From positions 38,789-102,788 of the forward strand of contig JAWCKF010000005.1 in the NCBI GenBank assembly GCA_038852315.1: 64,000 bases of DNA. Direction: 5' to 3'. Source of the stretch: COMBO-56-21 sp038852315 (GTDB lineage Archaea > Thermoplasmatota > Thermoplasmata > UBA10834). Under the pieces are notes generated by a model. That model ran no database searches. It was not told where the DNA came from and saw nothing but the letters and a program-made list of their open reading frames with translations. A program made the translations under genes and the position numbers. This document shows positions 44,164 to 52,301 of this stretch, piece after piece; position 1 is the first letter of the stretch, and the number at the start of each line of letters is the position of its first letter.

Positions 44164-45687
44164 TCACTTCTTGAGAAGCCTGCGCTTCCTGACCGTCTGG
44201 CTTGCGGCTGCCTGCGCGTCAGCAGACGCGACTGCTGGATGCGCCTGCGGTGGCACCGCCTCGGCGGGAGGTTGTGCGGTGGCCCCCTCTATCGCGAACG
44301 AGTGACCGCACTCGCTACATCTCTGGACTGCATCGGGATGGGCGTAGAGCGTCTCTTTCCCGCACTTCCCGCACTTCGCCCCCTCAACTCTCTTGGCGAC
44401 TCCCAGCTCGATCCTCTTGACGATAACGTCTTTCAGAAGGCGGGATACGACTTCGCCAACGAGCCTCGTGTACTTGCCTGCGTTGACAACGTCCCTCGCG
44501 GAGAGGGCCGCCTGGGCGTTCGCCATCAGGATCTCTCCGTCTTGTACCATAAACCCGTAGGAGGCCGCCTCCCTGAGCACCGGCGCCAGCCTGTCCAGCT
44601 GCGCCTTCATCTGCTCGAGCCTACGGTCCTCCTCTTGCTTCTCCGATCTTATCTTCTCCAGATGGGCACTGTCGACCTCTCGCTCGATGGCCGACAGAAG
44701 CGCAACCGCCTCTCTAAAGGAACCCGCACCGAACGCCTTCTCAGCCTCTTGAAACCTGAGCTCGGCCTCGCTCACCGCCAGGCCCGATTCCTTGGCCTCA
44801 GCTATGCCGGCGCGCACGATGTTGAATGTCGCCGATATCTCGCGGGCGCGCAGGTCTTTCGCTCTCTCGGCAGCGTTTCTGGCGCTTCTCAGGAGTTGGT
44901 TGTACTCCCCGATGTTCAACGAGCGCTTCGCCTCCGCTGCTATGTCTAGATACTTCCTGGATTCTTCGGTCCTCGTGCCGAAGGACTCGTATTCCATCAA
45001 GAGCTTCCGTAGCTCGTTCTCCTCCTTCTCGGAGTTGGCCATAAAGGCATCGAATGCTTTCACGGTCAGCGATTCGAGGTGCTCGAATGCCTCCTCCAAT
45101 CTCTTCGGATTCCCTGCCATGAACGCGCGCTTGGCCTCAGCAACAGCGGTCTTCAGTATGGGGTCGATATCTCCGTCCCTCGCCGCTATCTTAGCCAGAA
45201 GCTCGTCGGCTGCCCTTATTGACAGCGCGGCCGAGTACACCTGGAACCTGCTGAAAGCATCGAGGCACTTCAGCCTCGCATCCCTGTTCAGCCTGATGGC
45301 TTCGTAATGGTCTCCCACTATCATCCGGCTGCGCGCCGCCTCGGCGGCCGAATCAACCTGGAGCATGGAAGGTCTTGCGGCCAGCACTTCGTCGATGCGC
45401 TTGTCTATTTCCTGCAATTCCTCCTTCGGCAGTTCGGGCGCGGTGGTCGGGGCCTGCGCTATCCTTTCTATGTCCTCCCTCACGCGTTCGGGCTCGACTC
45501 CGCGCTCCTTGCCGAGCTGCAACAAGACCTGTCGCACCATCTCTTCCGTGATGTTCTTGCTCGCTATCCTCTGTATGTAATCGCGCTTGTAGCGACAGCC
45601 AGAGACGTCGATTTTGTACCTGTCAGCGACTGCCTTGAGCTTCCAAAGGGGGAGTTCGTTGAGGAAGTGGTTCGGATCGCTCGCCAT
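44164..45687 (-). CDS. Long helical protein with SAP-like start and C-terminal zinc ribbon
   Basis: A 507-residue protein I do not recognise. The N-terminus (LPLWKLKAVADRYKIDVSGC, then RDYIQRIASKN) resembles a SAP-type helix-extended-helix DNA-binding motif. Residues of about 90-400 are repeated amphipathic helices (AEAKRAFMAGNPKRLEEAF, AEAKRSLNIGEYNQLLRSAR), TPR-like or coiled-coil in feel. Near residue 440 is a zinc ribbon, CGKCGKETLYAHPDAVQRC followed by SECG, and the tail is Ala/Pro/Gln-rich ending in RKRRLLKK. The end-to-end design (SAP, helical repeat, zinc ribbon, basic tail) suggests a nucleic-acid-associated scaffold, by inference only. Confidence 0.65.
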   Translation of the reverse strand: MASDPNHFLNELPLWKLKAVADRYKIDVSGCRYKRDYIQRIASKNITEEMVRQVLLQLGKERGVEPERVREDIERIAQAPTTAPELPKEELQEIDKRIDEVLAARPSMLQVDSAAEAARSRMIVGDHYEAIRLNRDARLKCLDAFSRFQVYSAALSIRAADELLAKIAARDGDIDPILKTAVAEAKRAFMAGNPKRLEEAFEHLESLTVKAFDAFMANSEKEENELRKLLMEYESFGTRTEESRKYLDIAAEAKRSLNIGEYNQLLRSARNAAERAKDLRAREISATFNIVRAGIAEAKESGLAVSEAELRFQEAEKAFGAGSFREAVALLSAIEREVDSAHLEKIRSEKQEEDRRLEQMKAQLDRLAPVLREAASYGFMVQDGEILMANAQAALSARDVVNAGKYTRLVGEVVSRLLKDVIVKRIELGVAKRVEGAKCGKCGKETLYAHPDAVQRCSECGHSFAIEGATAQPPAEAVPPQAHPAVASADAQAAASQTVRKRRLLKK

Positions 45688-45819
45688 CTCGATACCAACA
45701 ATCTGTTGGCGGTTAATTCGAGTGACTCAACATAATGATTTCGGGCGCATTATCCATGTGGCACGTTCAGCACGCCGTTCGAGAAAGCCTAAGTACCGCC
45801 AGTCGCATCGAGTCCTTCG

Positions 45820-46755
45820 ATGGGGCTCCTCGAGGAGAAAATCGGTGCTGCAAGGCTGTCAGTGTACTCGAACAGCTTGCTCGTGGCACTGAAGGTCATC
45901 GTCGGGCTCCTTATGGGCTCGGTCGCAGTCGTAGCTGAAGGGCTCCACTCGGGCGTGGACCTGCTTGCGGCGATGATAGCTCGCTACTCGGTCAAGAAGT
46001 CTTCTGAACCGGCCGACCATGATCATATGTTCGGCCACGGGAAGTTTGAGAACCTCTCGGGGCTGATTGAGGGTGCGCTCATATTCGTAGCTGCCGCGTG
46101 GATTATCTACGAAGCCTCCATGCGCATATTGTCGAAGCGTCCGGTCGAACTGCTCGGGGCGGGCATGTTCGTGATGGCCGTCTCAATGTTCATGAACATG
46201 GTCGTATCGCGCAGGCTCGCACGAGTGGCAAAGAAAACAGAATCGCTTGCTCTGGAAGCGGATGCGCTTCATCTTTCTACAGACGTCTGGACATCTGGCG
46301 GTGTTCTCGTCGCCCTCATCCTGATAGCTCTCACAGGCTACCAGATACTGGACCCAGTGATCGCGATGGCTGTCGCTGCACTAATCATCAAGGCGGCATT
46401 TGATGTGACAAGACGGTCTGCTCAGGGTCTGGTCGATAGGTCGCTTCCCGAGGACGAGATAAAGGTGATTGAAGAGGTAATGAAGCAGCATGAACGGGAC
46501 TTCGTTGACTTCCACAGGCTGAGGGCGCGAAAGGTGGGTCCAGAGAGACAGATCGACCTACACCTCACGATTCCGAGGAATCTGAGTGTGAAGGAGGGGC
46601 ACGACTTGGCGGAGCACATCGAGCACGAGATCAAGAAGCGGCTTCCAAACTGTGTCATAGTGATCCATGTGGAGCCCTGTGACGAGATGTGCGACAGATG
46701 CCGCATGACCCCTCCTTCCAACATCTTCAAAGGGGGCGAGAAGCCTAAGACTTGA
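45820..46755 (+). CDS. Cation diffusion facilitator (CDF) metal transporter
   Basis: A proton-coupled exporter of zinc, iron or other divalent metals in the cytoplasmic membrane. About six helices fill residues 1-200. The transport site is formed by AEGLHSGVDLLAAM in helix 2 and LEADALHLSTDVWTSGGV in helix 5; a loop histidine cluster DHDHMFGHGKFENL is also conserved. The C-terminal cytosolic domain (about 210-300) has the ferredoxin-like CDF dimer fold and ends in a short Cys cluster CDEMCDRC. A start from the ATG at 45820 is well supported by homology. Metal choice is not clear from sequence. Confidence 0.92.
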   Translation: MGLLEEKIGAARLSVYSNSLLVALKVIVGLLMGSVAVVAEGLHSGVDLLAAMIARYSVKKSSEPADHDHMFGHGKFENLSGLIEGALIFVAAAWIIYEASMRILSKRPVELLGAGMFVMAVSMFMNMVVSRRLARVAKKTESLALEADALHLSTDVWTSGGVLVALILIALTGYQILDPVIAMAVAALIIKAAFDVTRRSAQGLVDRSLPEDEIKVIEEVMKQHERDFVDFHRLRARKVGPERQIDLHLTIPRNLSVKEGHDLAEHIEHEIKKRLPNCVIVIHVEPCDEMCDRCRMTPPSNIFKGGEKPKT

Positions 46756-46758
46756 CTA

Positions 46759-47349
46759 TCAGCGCTCCGCGCCCTCGAACTTCTCTATGACGATTCTTTC
46801 AGTCGTGGCAAACGGAGCGTCGCCGTCCTCACTGTTGTCCACTGTGACCCACTCGGCTGAGGCGAGCGCCCTTGCCACGCGCCTGACCCTTTCCAACCTC
46901 TCCTTTGTTTCAAACATCTCGGTGCGGTGTCCGCGGGAAGCGATCCTCCTCAATGCGACCTCTGGATGTATGTCAATGAAAAGAGCCAGGTCGGGGAAAG
47001 GTAGGAGCTTTCGAAAAAAGGCGTACCCCATCGGTGCAAGTCTCTCAGGGAGGTATGCTGCTCCAAGGAGGTACCTGACAAAGATCATGGTATCCGCCGC
47101 CCGCTCTCTCTTCATCCTGTGGACAGAGCAGAGCACGTCGGCCGTGAAGAAAACGGTCGCCACCAATCGGTGGGCCGCTCCGGAACCCTGGAGAGCCCTC
47201 TTCGAGAGTCTGCCAAACAGCCTCCCCGAGGGATGCGATATGACTTCGACCTTCTCGCCCCGTTCCTCGAGCTTCTGACGGATGCGGATTGCGTGAGAGT
47301 CCTTCCCGCAACCGTCCAGGCCGTCCACGACAATGAAGCGCATCGTCAT
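46759..47349 (-). CDS. Thymidylate kinase-like P-loop kinase
   Basis: A 196-residue P-loop kinase of the dTMP kinase fold. The P-loop reads VVDGLDGCGKDSHAIRI (the usual GKTT becomes GKDS), and the substrate DRY motif is replaced by FVRYLLGAAYL, so the key Asp is missing. The lid region RIASRGHRTEMFETKERLERV is recognisable. These changes suggest a substrate other than dTMP. Its start overlaps the stop of the membrane kinase by four bases, downstream of HMG-CoA reductase. A role as a monophosphate kinase in prenyl-phosphate metabolism is an inference from this context; a variant thymidylate kinase is the alternative. Confidence 0.75.
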   Translation of the reverse strand: MTMRFIVVDGLDGCGKDSHAIRIRQKLEERGEKVEVISHPSGRLFGRLSKRALQGSGAAHRLVATVFFTADVLCSVHRMKRERAADTMIFVRYLLGAAYLPERLAPMGYAFFRKLLPFPDLALFIDIHPEVALRRIASRGHRTEMFETKERLERVRRVARALASAEWVTVDNSEDGDAPFATTERIVIEKFEGAER

Positions 47350-48032
47350 GCCCCCATAGTGTGGAGCAGACCGGCGACCAGCAGGGGCAGAACAAGGTTG
47401 TCCACGGATCCTGGCGTCAGCGCCTCGATCACGGTGACGAACGTGGCCACTGAGAGAGCGAATAGGATGAGCATCTCAGGCGGCTCACCCAACCCATATC
47501 CTATCAGGTCGAAGTAGAACCAGCTCAACACGCACACACTTCCGACAGTCGCGACCCAAACGCCCCCGCTTCCCTCCAGGCTCCGGTTGTGAGCGTACCT
47601 GATGCGTCCGTACTTCCTGCCCACGAGCTCTCCCATCCCGTCCCCGAACGCCATCGACAATATGGCAACTGACGCCGCGAAAAGGTCTTCGAACAGTGCA
47701 TATGCGATTATGGTCCACGAGGCCGCATACAGCACTAGCCCGTACGGATGCCCCTCGGCGGACCGTTCGCCGAGTGCGCTCCTCTTGAGGAACTCGAAAG
47801 GAGACCGTGGCGTCGCCAACAGAAGCACGATCACGAACGGGAAGGCTGCCAGGCCTGCCATGACCTCTCTCGTGTCGAAGGACCACCAGAAGAAGACTAT
47901 CCCACCAGTCATTATGTGGACTATCTTCCGCCGGTTCTGTACACGCCCTTTGAGGGCATGCGTGACCAATAGGACGCAGGCAACGTAGCTGTAGACCGCT
48001 GCCAGGCCCAGGCTGTCACCTTCCGAGAGCAT
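47346..48032 (-). CDS. Prenol/dolichol kinase family membrane protein
   Basis: A 228-residue polytopic protein (about seven helices) of the CTP-dependent dolichol kinase/phytol kinase/phosphatidate cytidylyltransferase group. The signature is SMAFGDGMGELVGRKYGR followed by HNRSLEGSGG, and a C-terminal LTPGSVDNLVLPLL strand-loop seen in phytol and farnesol kinases. It probably phosphorylates an isoprenoid alcohol. It lies between HMG-CoA reductase (57 bases upstream) and the thymidylate kinase-like gene (four-base overlap), which supports an isoprenoid link. Which prenol it uses is unknown. Confidence 0.78.
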   Translation of the reverse strand: MLSEGDSLGLAAVYSYVACVLLVTHALKGRVQNRRKIVHIMTGGIVFFWWSFDTREVMAGLAAFPFVIVLLLATPRSPFEFLKRSALGERSAEGHPYGLVLYAASWTIIAYALFEDLFAASVAILSMAFGDGMGELVGRKYGRIRYAHNRSLEGSGGVWVATVGSVCVLSWFYFDLIGYGLGEPPEMLILFALSVATFVTVIEALTPGSVDNLVLPLLVAGLLHTMGA

Positions 48033-48089
48033 GTCCTCATCTTCCGAGTTATCAATGGGCTGTGCATATAGTTTTCCGAGGCGCAGTCG

Positions 48090-49370
48090 TCAGGTGATGC
48101 CACGCTTCCGCTTCAGCTCCTCTACGACCTCCTTCGCCCTGTCCATGCGAATCTTCTTCTCGGCGACTATGATCCTAACAGCCTCCTCCAAAAGCTCGGG
48201 CGGGCAACCCACACTGCTCACGATGTTCTTCGCGTGCAGCGACATATGCCCCTTTTGAATGCCGACGGTTGCGAGAGCTCTCAGTGCCGCGAGATTCTGG
48301 GCGAGCCCGACTGCGGCTATCACCTCCCCCAGCTCCTGGGCGGTTTTCACGCCCAGCAGCTTCACGCTCGCTCTGGCAGTCGGATGAACCTTGGTTGCGC
48401 CCCCTACTAGACCCACTGCCATGGGCAGTTCGATCGTTCCCACAAGGTCGCCATCCGGCGTCTTTTCGAAGGTCGTGAGGGGCTTGTATGAACCTGACCG
48501 CGCAGCATAGGCATGAGCGCCAGCCTCTATCGCCCTCCAGTCGTTCCCAGTGGCGACCACTACCGCGTCTATTCCGTTCATTATACCCTTGTTGTGTGTC
48601 GCGCATCTGAACGGGTCGGCCTCGGCGAACATGTACGCCTCTATCACGCCGTCCACGACCTCCTCACCGCCAAGCGCCTCCTTGGACCATACTGCCCGGG
48701 CCCTTGCAAGCCTGTGGGTAGCGAGGTTTGAGAGTATCCTCAGGTACACTTTGCCGCCTGCGATGCTCTCGATCAGTGGGGCGACGGCCTCGGCCATCGT
48801 GTTGACAGCGTTCGCGCCCATTGCATCCCTGACATCCACGAGCAAGTGTACGACGACGTTGGGCCCTTTGCCCGTGTGAACTATCCTGACTTCGATGTCC
48901 CGAGCACCGCCGCCGACCTTCGTGAGCATAGGATCTTGGCTGTTCGCGAGGTCCAGCACCTCTTGCCTTCTCTCCAACAACATGTGCTTGGCCCTGCTCG
49001 GGTCCTTGATGCCTGTGAGCTGCACCTGTCCTATCATGAGGGGCGGTGTGCTGCTGGTCCAGAAGCCCCCCTTTTCTCTGGCCATCTTCGCGGCGTTCGA
49101 TGCGGCGGCAACGACTGACGGCTCTTCTATCGCCATCGGCACAAGGTAGTCCTTCCCGTTTATCAGGAAGTTGACAGCTATTCCAAGAGGGAGGTTCATG
49201 GTCCCAACGGCGTTCTCAATCATCTTGTCCGAAAGGCTCGGATCAATGTTTCCTCCCCCCACAAGCGCCAACGCTTCGTCGTCGGTAAGGTCGGAGAACT
49301 CCTTCACTATTCTGAGCCTTTCCGACATCGGAAGCCTGTAGAAGCCTTCGATTCGCGAACTCCGGGGCAT
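48090..49370 (-). CDS. hmgA: HMG-CoA reductase (class II type)
   Basis: Reduces HMG-CoA to mevalonate, the committed step of archaeal membrane-lipid isoprenoid synthesis. The sequence follows the class II pattern (Archaeoglobus, Pseudomonas): MIENAVGTMNLPLGIAVNFL, NGKDYLVPMAIEEPSVVAA, VDVRDAMGANAVNTMAE, ATHNKGIMNGIDAVVVATGN and the C-terminal catalytic His in KGHMSLHAKNI. From the ATG at 49370 it has 426 residues; ten codons further upstream are possible but unlikely. It is the first gene of a minus-strand unit and is divergent from mevalonate kinase, so two successive mevalonate enzymes share one control region. Confidence 0.95.
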   Translation of the reverse strand: MPRSSRIEGFYRLPMSERLRIVKEFSDLTDDEALALVGGGNIDPSLSDKMIENAVGTMNLPLGIAVNFLINGKDYLVPMAIEEPSVVAAASNAAKMAREKGGFWTSSTPPLMIGQVQLTGIKDPSRAKHMLLERRQEVLDLANSQDPMLTKVGGGARDIEVRIVHTGKGPNVVVHLLVDVRDAMGANAVNTMAEAVAPLIESIAGGKVYLRILSNLATHRLARARAVWSKEALGGEEVVDGVIEAYMFAEADPFRCATHNKGIMNGIDAVVVATGNDWRAIEAGAHAYAARSGSYKPLTTFEKTPDGDLVGTIELPMAVGLVGGATKVHPTARASVKLLGVKTAQELGEVIAAVGLAQNLAALRALATVGIQKGHMSLHAKNIVSSVGCPPELLEEAVRIIVAEKKIRMDRAKEVVEELKRKRGIT

Positions 49371-49499
49371 ATGCACACCAGCGGCTGATGGGCGGAACAA
49401 GGTTCGCCAATCTTAATCCTTTTGTGGAGCCCCATCGGCGGAAAGCGTTCGCGCGGTGGGTGCAAAAGGCCTTATTCGGATTCATTCATGGAGGATACG

Positions 49500-50426
49500 A
49501 TGGTCAAGTGCTCCGCGCCAGGCAAGATGATACTACTCGGAGAACACGCTGTCGTCTTCGGCGAACCAGCTCTGGCGGTCGCCATAGACCGGAGGATATC
49601 AGCCTCGGCGCGCCCGTCAACCCAGTATTTGGTGAATGGGCATCCCATGAGAAAGAAGCATCATGCGTACATCTCCGCCGCCCTCGACCATGCCTGGAGC
49701 GGCCCTCCAGTTAGCATAGAGACGCACTCTGACATCCCGTCAGGGTCAGGGCTGGGATCCTCTGCAGCAGTGGCCGTGGCGTGCATAGGCGCCCTCACAG
49801 CGAGGTCAGGCGCGCTGGACGCAGAGAAGATTGCAAGGCTGGCGTTCGAGGTTGAGTGTGACGTTCAAGGACGCGCGAGCCCGACGGATACTTCGACCTC
49901 AGCGCACGGCCAGGGCGTGCTCGTTTCGCCTGTTCGGCGGGACGGTCTGTTGTGGACCATCAGGAAGGGAGAGAAGGTGTGGCACGTCCATCACTGCGAT
50001 GTACCTAGGCTCAACTTTGTCGTGGGGTATACTGGCATACACGCCCCGACCGGGCCTCTCGTCGCCAAGGTCAAGAAGCTCTGCGAGGAAAGTCAGGATG
50101 CCAGGAAGGCCGTGAAGAGGATAGGCGAGCTCGTGGAGGAGGGCGTAGAGGCTCTGAAGAGGGCCGACCTGGCGAGGCTGGGCACACTCATGTCGGAGGA
50201 CCATCAGTTGCTCAACAGCCTCGGTGTCGGACACGAGGCGCTTGACAGACTCGTCAATGCGTGTAGTGGGGTGTCCTACGGGGCGAAGCTCACCGGAGCC
50301 GGTGGCGGAGGCAGCATGATAGCGCTGGTGGACGATGCGAAGAAGGCTGCGGAAGCCATAGCAGCGGCTGGTGGAGTTCCCATCAGTGTGCGTGTCGGGT
50401 GCGAGGGAGTGCGTTTGGAGGGGTGA
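49500..50426 (+). CDS. mvk: Mevalonate kinase (GHMP kinase)
   Basis: Phosphorylates mevalonate with ATP. GHMP motifs are in order: SAPGKMILLGEHAVVFGEP at the N-terminus, the ATP loop SDIPSGSGLGSSAAVAVAC, the region GRASPTDTSTSAHGQG with the catalytic Asp, and the C-terminal GAKLTGAGGGGSMIAL. The ATG at 49500 is chosen because GGAGG lies five bases upstream; a frame from 49422 lacks family similarity. 308 residues. It starts a plus-strand unit with a small zinc-ribbon protein (three bases on) and the adenylyltransferase/NTPase fusion. Confidence 0.94.
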   Translation: MVKCSAPGKMILLGEHAVVFGEPALAVAIDRRISASARPSTQYLVNGHPMRKKHHAYISAALDHAWSGPPVSIETHSDIPSGSGLGSSAAVAVACIGALTARSGALDAEKIARLAFEVECDVQGRASPTDTSTSAHGQGVLVSPVRRDGLLWTIRKGEKVWHVHHCDVPRLNFVVGYTGIHAPTGPLVAKVKKLCEESQDARKAVKRIGELVEEGVEALKRADLARLGTLMSEDHQLLNSLGVGHEALDRLVNACSGVSYGAKLTGAGGGGSMIALVDDAKKAAEAIAAAGGVPISVRVGCEGVRLEG

Positions 50427-50429
50427 GAG

Positions 50430-50627
50430 TTGGTCGAGAGGGTTGCGCAGCACAGGCATTGCAGGCAGTGCGACAAGGCCATCCCCTACAAGGACGAGTT
50501 CTGCGACGACAAGTGCGAGGCTGCTTGGAAGAACAAGATGCAGACAAAGAAGAGGCAGCTGATGTACTTCTACATGTTGCTGGTAGCCATAATGGTCATC
50601 ACCATCGTACTGGGATTCATGGGGTAG
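50430..50627 (+). CDS. Small zinc-ribbon membrane protein (DUF2116-like)
   Basis: A 65-residue protein with a four-Cys zinc knuckle (CRQCDKAIPYKDEFCDDKCE), a basic helix (KNKMQTKKRQ) and one C-terminal helix (YFYMLLVAIMVITIVLGFM) that anchors it with the zinc knuckle most likely facing the cytosol. This is the layout of the archaeal DUF2116 family, of unknown function. TTG start with GGGTGAG just upstream, three bases after the mevalonate kinase stop. The stop lies five bases before the next ATG. Confidence 0.85.
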   Translation: MVERVAQHRHCRQCDKAIPYKDEFCDDKCEAAWKNKMQTKKRQLMYFYMLLVAIMVITIVLGFMG

Positions 50628-50632
50628 GGAGG

Positions 50633-51610
50633 ATGCGAGTCGCCGTCGGCGGAACATTCAACACCATCCACAAAGGCCACGAGCTGTTGTTCGAGACAGC
50701 TTTCGCCCTGGGAGACTTTGTGGAGGTGGGCCTCACCTCGGATGAGTTCGCTCGGAGCATAAAGAAAGTAGAGGTGCTGCCTTATCCTTTGAGGAGATCG
50801 AATCTGGAAAGATATCTGAAACGGTTCGGCAAACCGTTCAGCGTAGTGATGATATCCGACAGGTACGGCACGGCCGCGCACTCGGGTGAGATTGACGCGC
50901 TGGTGGTCTCCCCCGAGACGAGCCCCATAGCGAAAGAGATAAACGAGATCAGGCGGCAAAAAGGTCTTCCGCCTCTGGTGGTGCACACGATCAGAGAGGT
51001 GAAGGCAGACGACTCACGTCCGATAAGCTCTTCTAGGATATTGAGCGGGGAGATAGACAAGGACGGACGGCTGCTGCGCGCCCTGAAGGTGGCAGTAGGA
51101 TCGACGAACCAGGTCAAGGTCGATGCCGTCCGCAACGTTTTCGCTCAGGCCTTCGGGCTCGTTGAGGTCGTCAGCGTGAAGCCCAGCGACAGCTCCGACA
51201 AGCAACCTATGGAAGATGGCGTCGTGGAGGGAGCGATAAGGAGGGCCAGGTTCGCACTGGAGGACGCTGGCGCGGACTACGGCGTCGGGGTCGAGGCAGG
51301 GCTGTTCTACAACAGGTTCCTCGGGCGATACCTGGACGTCCAGTACTGTGCGGTGGTTGATGCATCTGGACGACTGACCGTGGGGCACGGTCCGGGTTTC
51401 GAGTATCCCCCGTCTGTCATCGATTCTGTGCTGAAGGGCAGGACTGTGGGCGATACGATGAGTGACATCACAGGCATCGAGGACATAGGCCACAAACAGG
51501 GCTCGATTGGATACCTGTCGGACGGCATGATAGACAGGACGAGGCTCACAGAGATAGCCGTGCTTATGGCACTGATCCCGCGAATAAGGCGAGAGCTGTA
51601 TCCTGAGTGA
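50633..51610 (+). CDS. Phosphopantetheine adenylyltransferase fused to a YjjX-type NTPase
   Basis: The N-terminal 150 residues are an archaeal phosphopantetheine adenylyltransferase (coenzyme A synthesis) with the nucleotidyltransferase motif VGGTFNTIHKGHELLFETA and the later SSSRILSGEID (usually SSTRIR). The C-terminal 170 residues start at VAVGSTNQVKVDAVRNVF and carry GIEDIGHKQGSIGYLSDG, marking an inosine/xanthosine triphosphatase of the YjjX/DUF84 family, which clears non-canonical purine nucleotides. Each half has full family length, so both may be active. The ATG at 50633 is adjacent to GGGAGG. It is the third gene after mevalonate kinase. A frame from 50399 is not coding. Confidence 0.9.
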   Translation: MRVAVGGTFNTIHKGHELLFETAFALGDFVEVGLTSDEFARSIKKVEVLPYPLRRSNLERYLKRFGKPFSVVMISDRYGTAAHSGEIDALVVSPETSPIAKEINEIRRQKGLPPLVVHTIREVKADDSRPISSSRILSGEIDKDGRLLRALKVAVGSTNQVKVDAVRNVFAQAFGLVEVVSVKPSDSSDKQPMEDGVVEGAIRRARFALEDAGADYGVGVEAGLFYNRFLGRYLDVQYCAVVDASGRLTVGHGPGFEYPPSVIDSVLKGRTVGDTMSDITGIEDIGHKQGSIGYLSDGMIDRTRLTEIAVLMALIPRIRRELYPE

Positions 51611-51621
51611 GCTTTGTTCAG

Positions 51622-51843
51622 TCAGCCCTCTGCAGCGACGGCCTCTAGATACTCAGCCAGCGTACCGCAGCTGTCCTTGCCAACACATCCGAACCTGGCG
51701 TACTTCCTGCAGTAGTCGCCGGTCTCGTCATGATGCTCGCAGGATTGGGCCTGTTTGAAGTGCACACAATGCCTCTTGATGCAGGCATATCCCTGATACC
51801 TGCCCGTGCACAGGCCTCCGCTCGAGAGATACCTGCACCTCAT
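51622..51843 (-). CDS. Small cysteine-rich protein B
   Basis: A 73-residue protein with eight cysteines in spaced pairs: RCRYLSSGGLC, YACIKRHCVHF, CEHHDETGDYCRKYARFGC and KDSCGTLAEYLEAV. It resembles its upstream neighbour in order (RCRY...SG start, a YC-K-Y-R-F block, a C-terminal C-T-EYL helix), so the two arose by tandem duplication. Metal binding, possibly iron-sulfur or zinc, is likely. Its ATG overlaps the neighbour's stop by four bases. Function unknown. Confidence 0.75.
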   Translation of the reverse strand: MRCRYLSSGGLCTGRYQGYACIKRHCVHFKQAQSCEHHDETGDYCRKYARFGCVGKDSCGTLAEYLEAVAAEG

Positions 51844-52151
51844 GGCTCCTCCCCCTCTTCGGCGGTCCTAAGCTGTTCGAGCCGCTCGAGGTGAATAGTA
51901 AGCTGTTTCTGGTAGGACTCGGGAGTCACACAGTGCTCTCGGCCAGGGCAGAAGAACCTCCTGTACTTCTCGCAGTACAGTCCCAGCCACTTCTCGAGAC
52001 CGCAGTCAGGCACTCCCCTGCTATGCCTCTGCTTCATGAGGATGTTCATGCCCGAGAACTCGCACTTGTCGCTGCCGATGCACTCCAGACTGTCAACGTC
52101 TTTGTTGGCACAAGCTCCGCTGAGATAGCTGTATCTGCACCTCGATCCCAT
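51840..52151 (-). CDS. Small cysteine-rich protein A
   Basis: From the ATG at 52151 this is a 103-residue Cys-rich protein: RCRYSYLSGAC, LECIGSDKCEFSGMN, then LYCEKYRRFFCPGREHC and a C-terminal acidic helix. The upstream 17 codons to 52202 are not needed. It shares motif order with the downstream 73-residue protein and is translationally coupled to it. It is probably a metal-binding protein. I see no signal peptide. Function unknown. Confidence 0.75.
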   Translation of the reverse strand: MGSRCRYSYLSGACANKDVDSLECIGSDKCEFSGMNILMKQRHSRGVPDCGLEKWLGLYCEKYRRFFCPGREHCVTPESYQKQLTIHLERLEQLRTAEEGEEP

Positions 52152-52301
52152 CCCATCATCCCATGCCCTTCCGAGCGTGTTGTCATGCGCGTGCGCGCAC
52201 ATAAACCTTGGTGAAATGTCGCAATTCCTGATCTGCGTCCTCGACGAAAGCAGAACCGGGATGCTAAGGCCGCGTTGGGGAGGCTCGGCCCTGCAGGCCC
52301 T

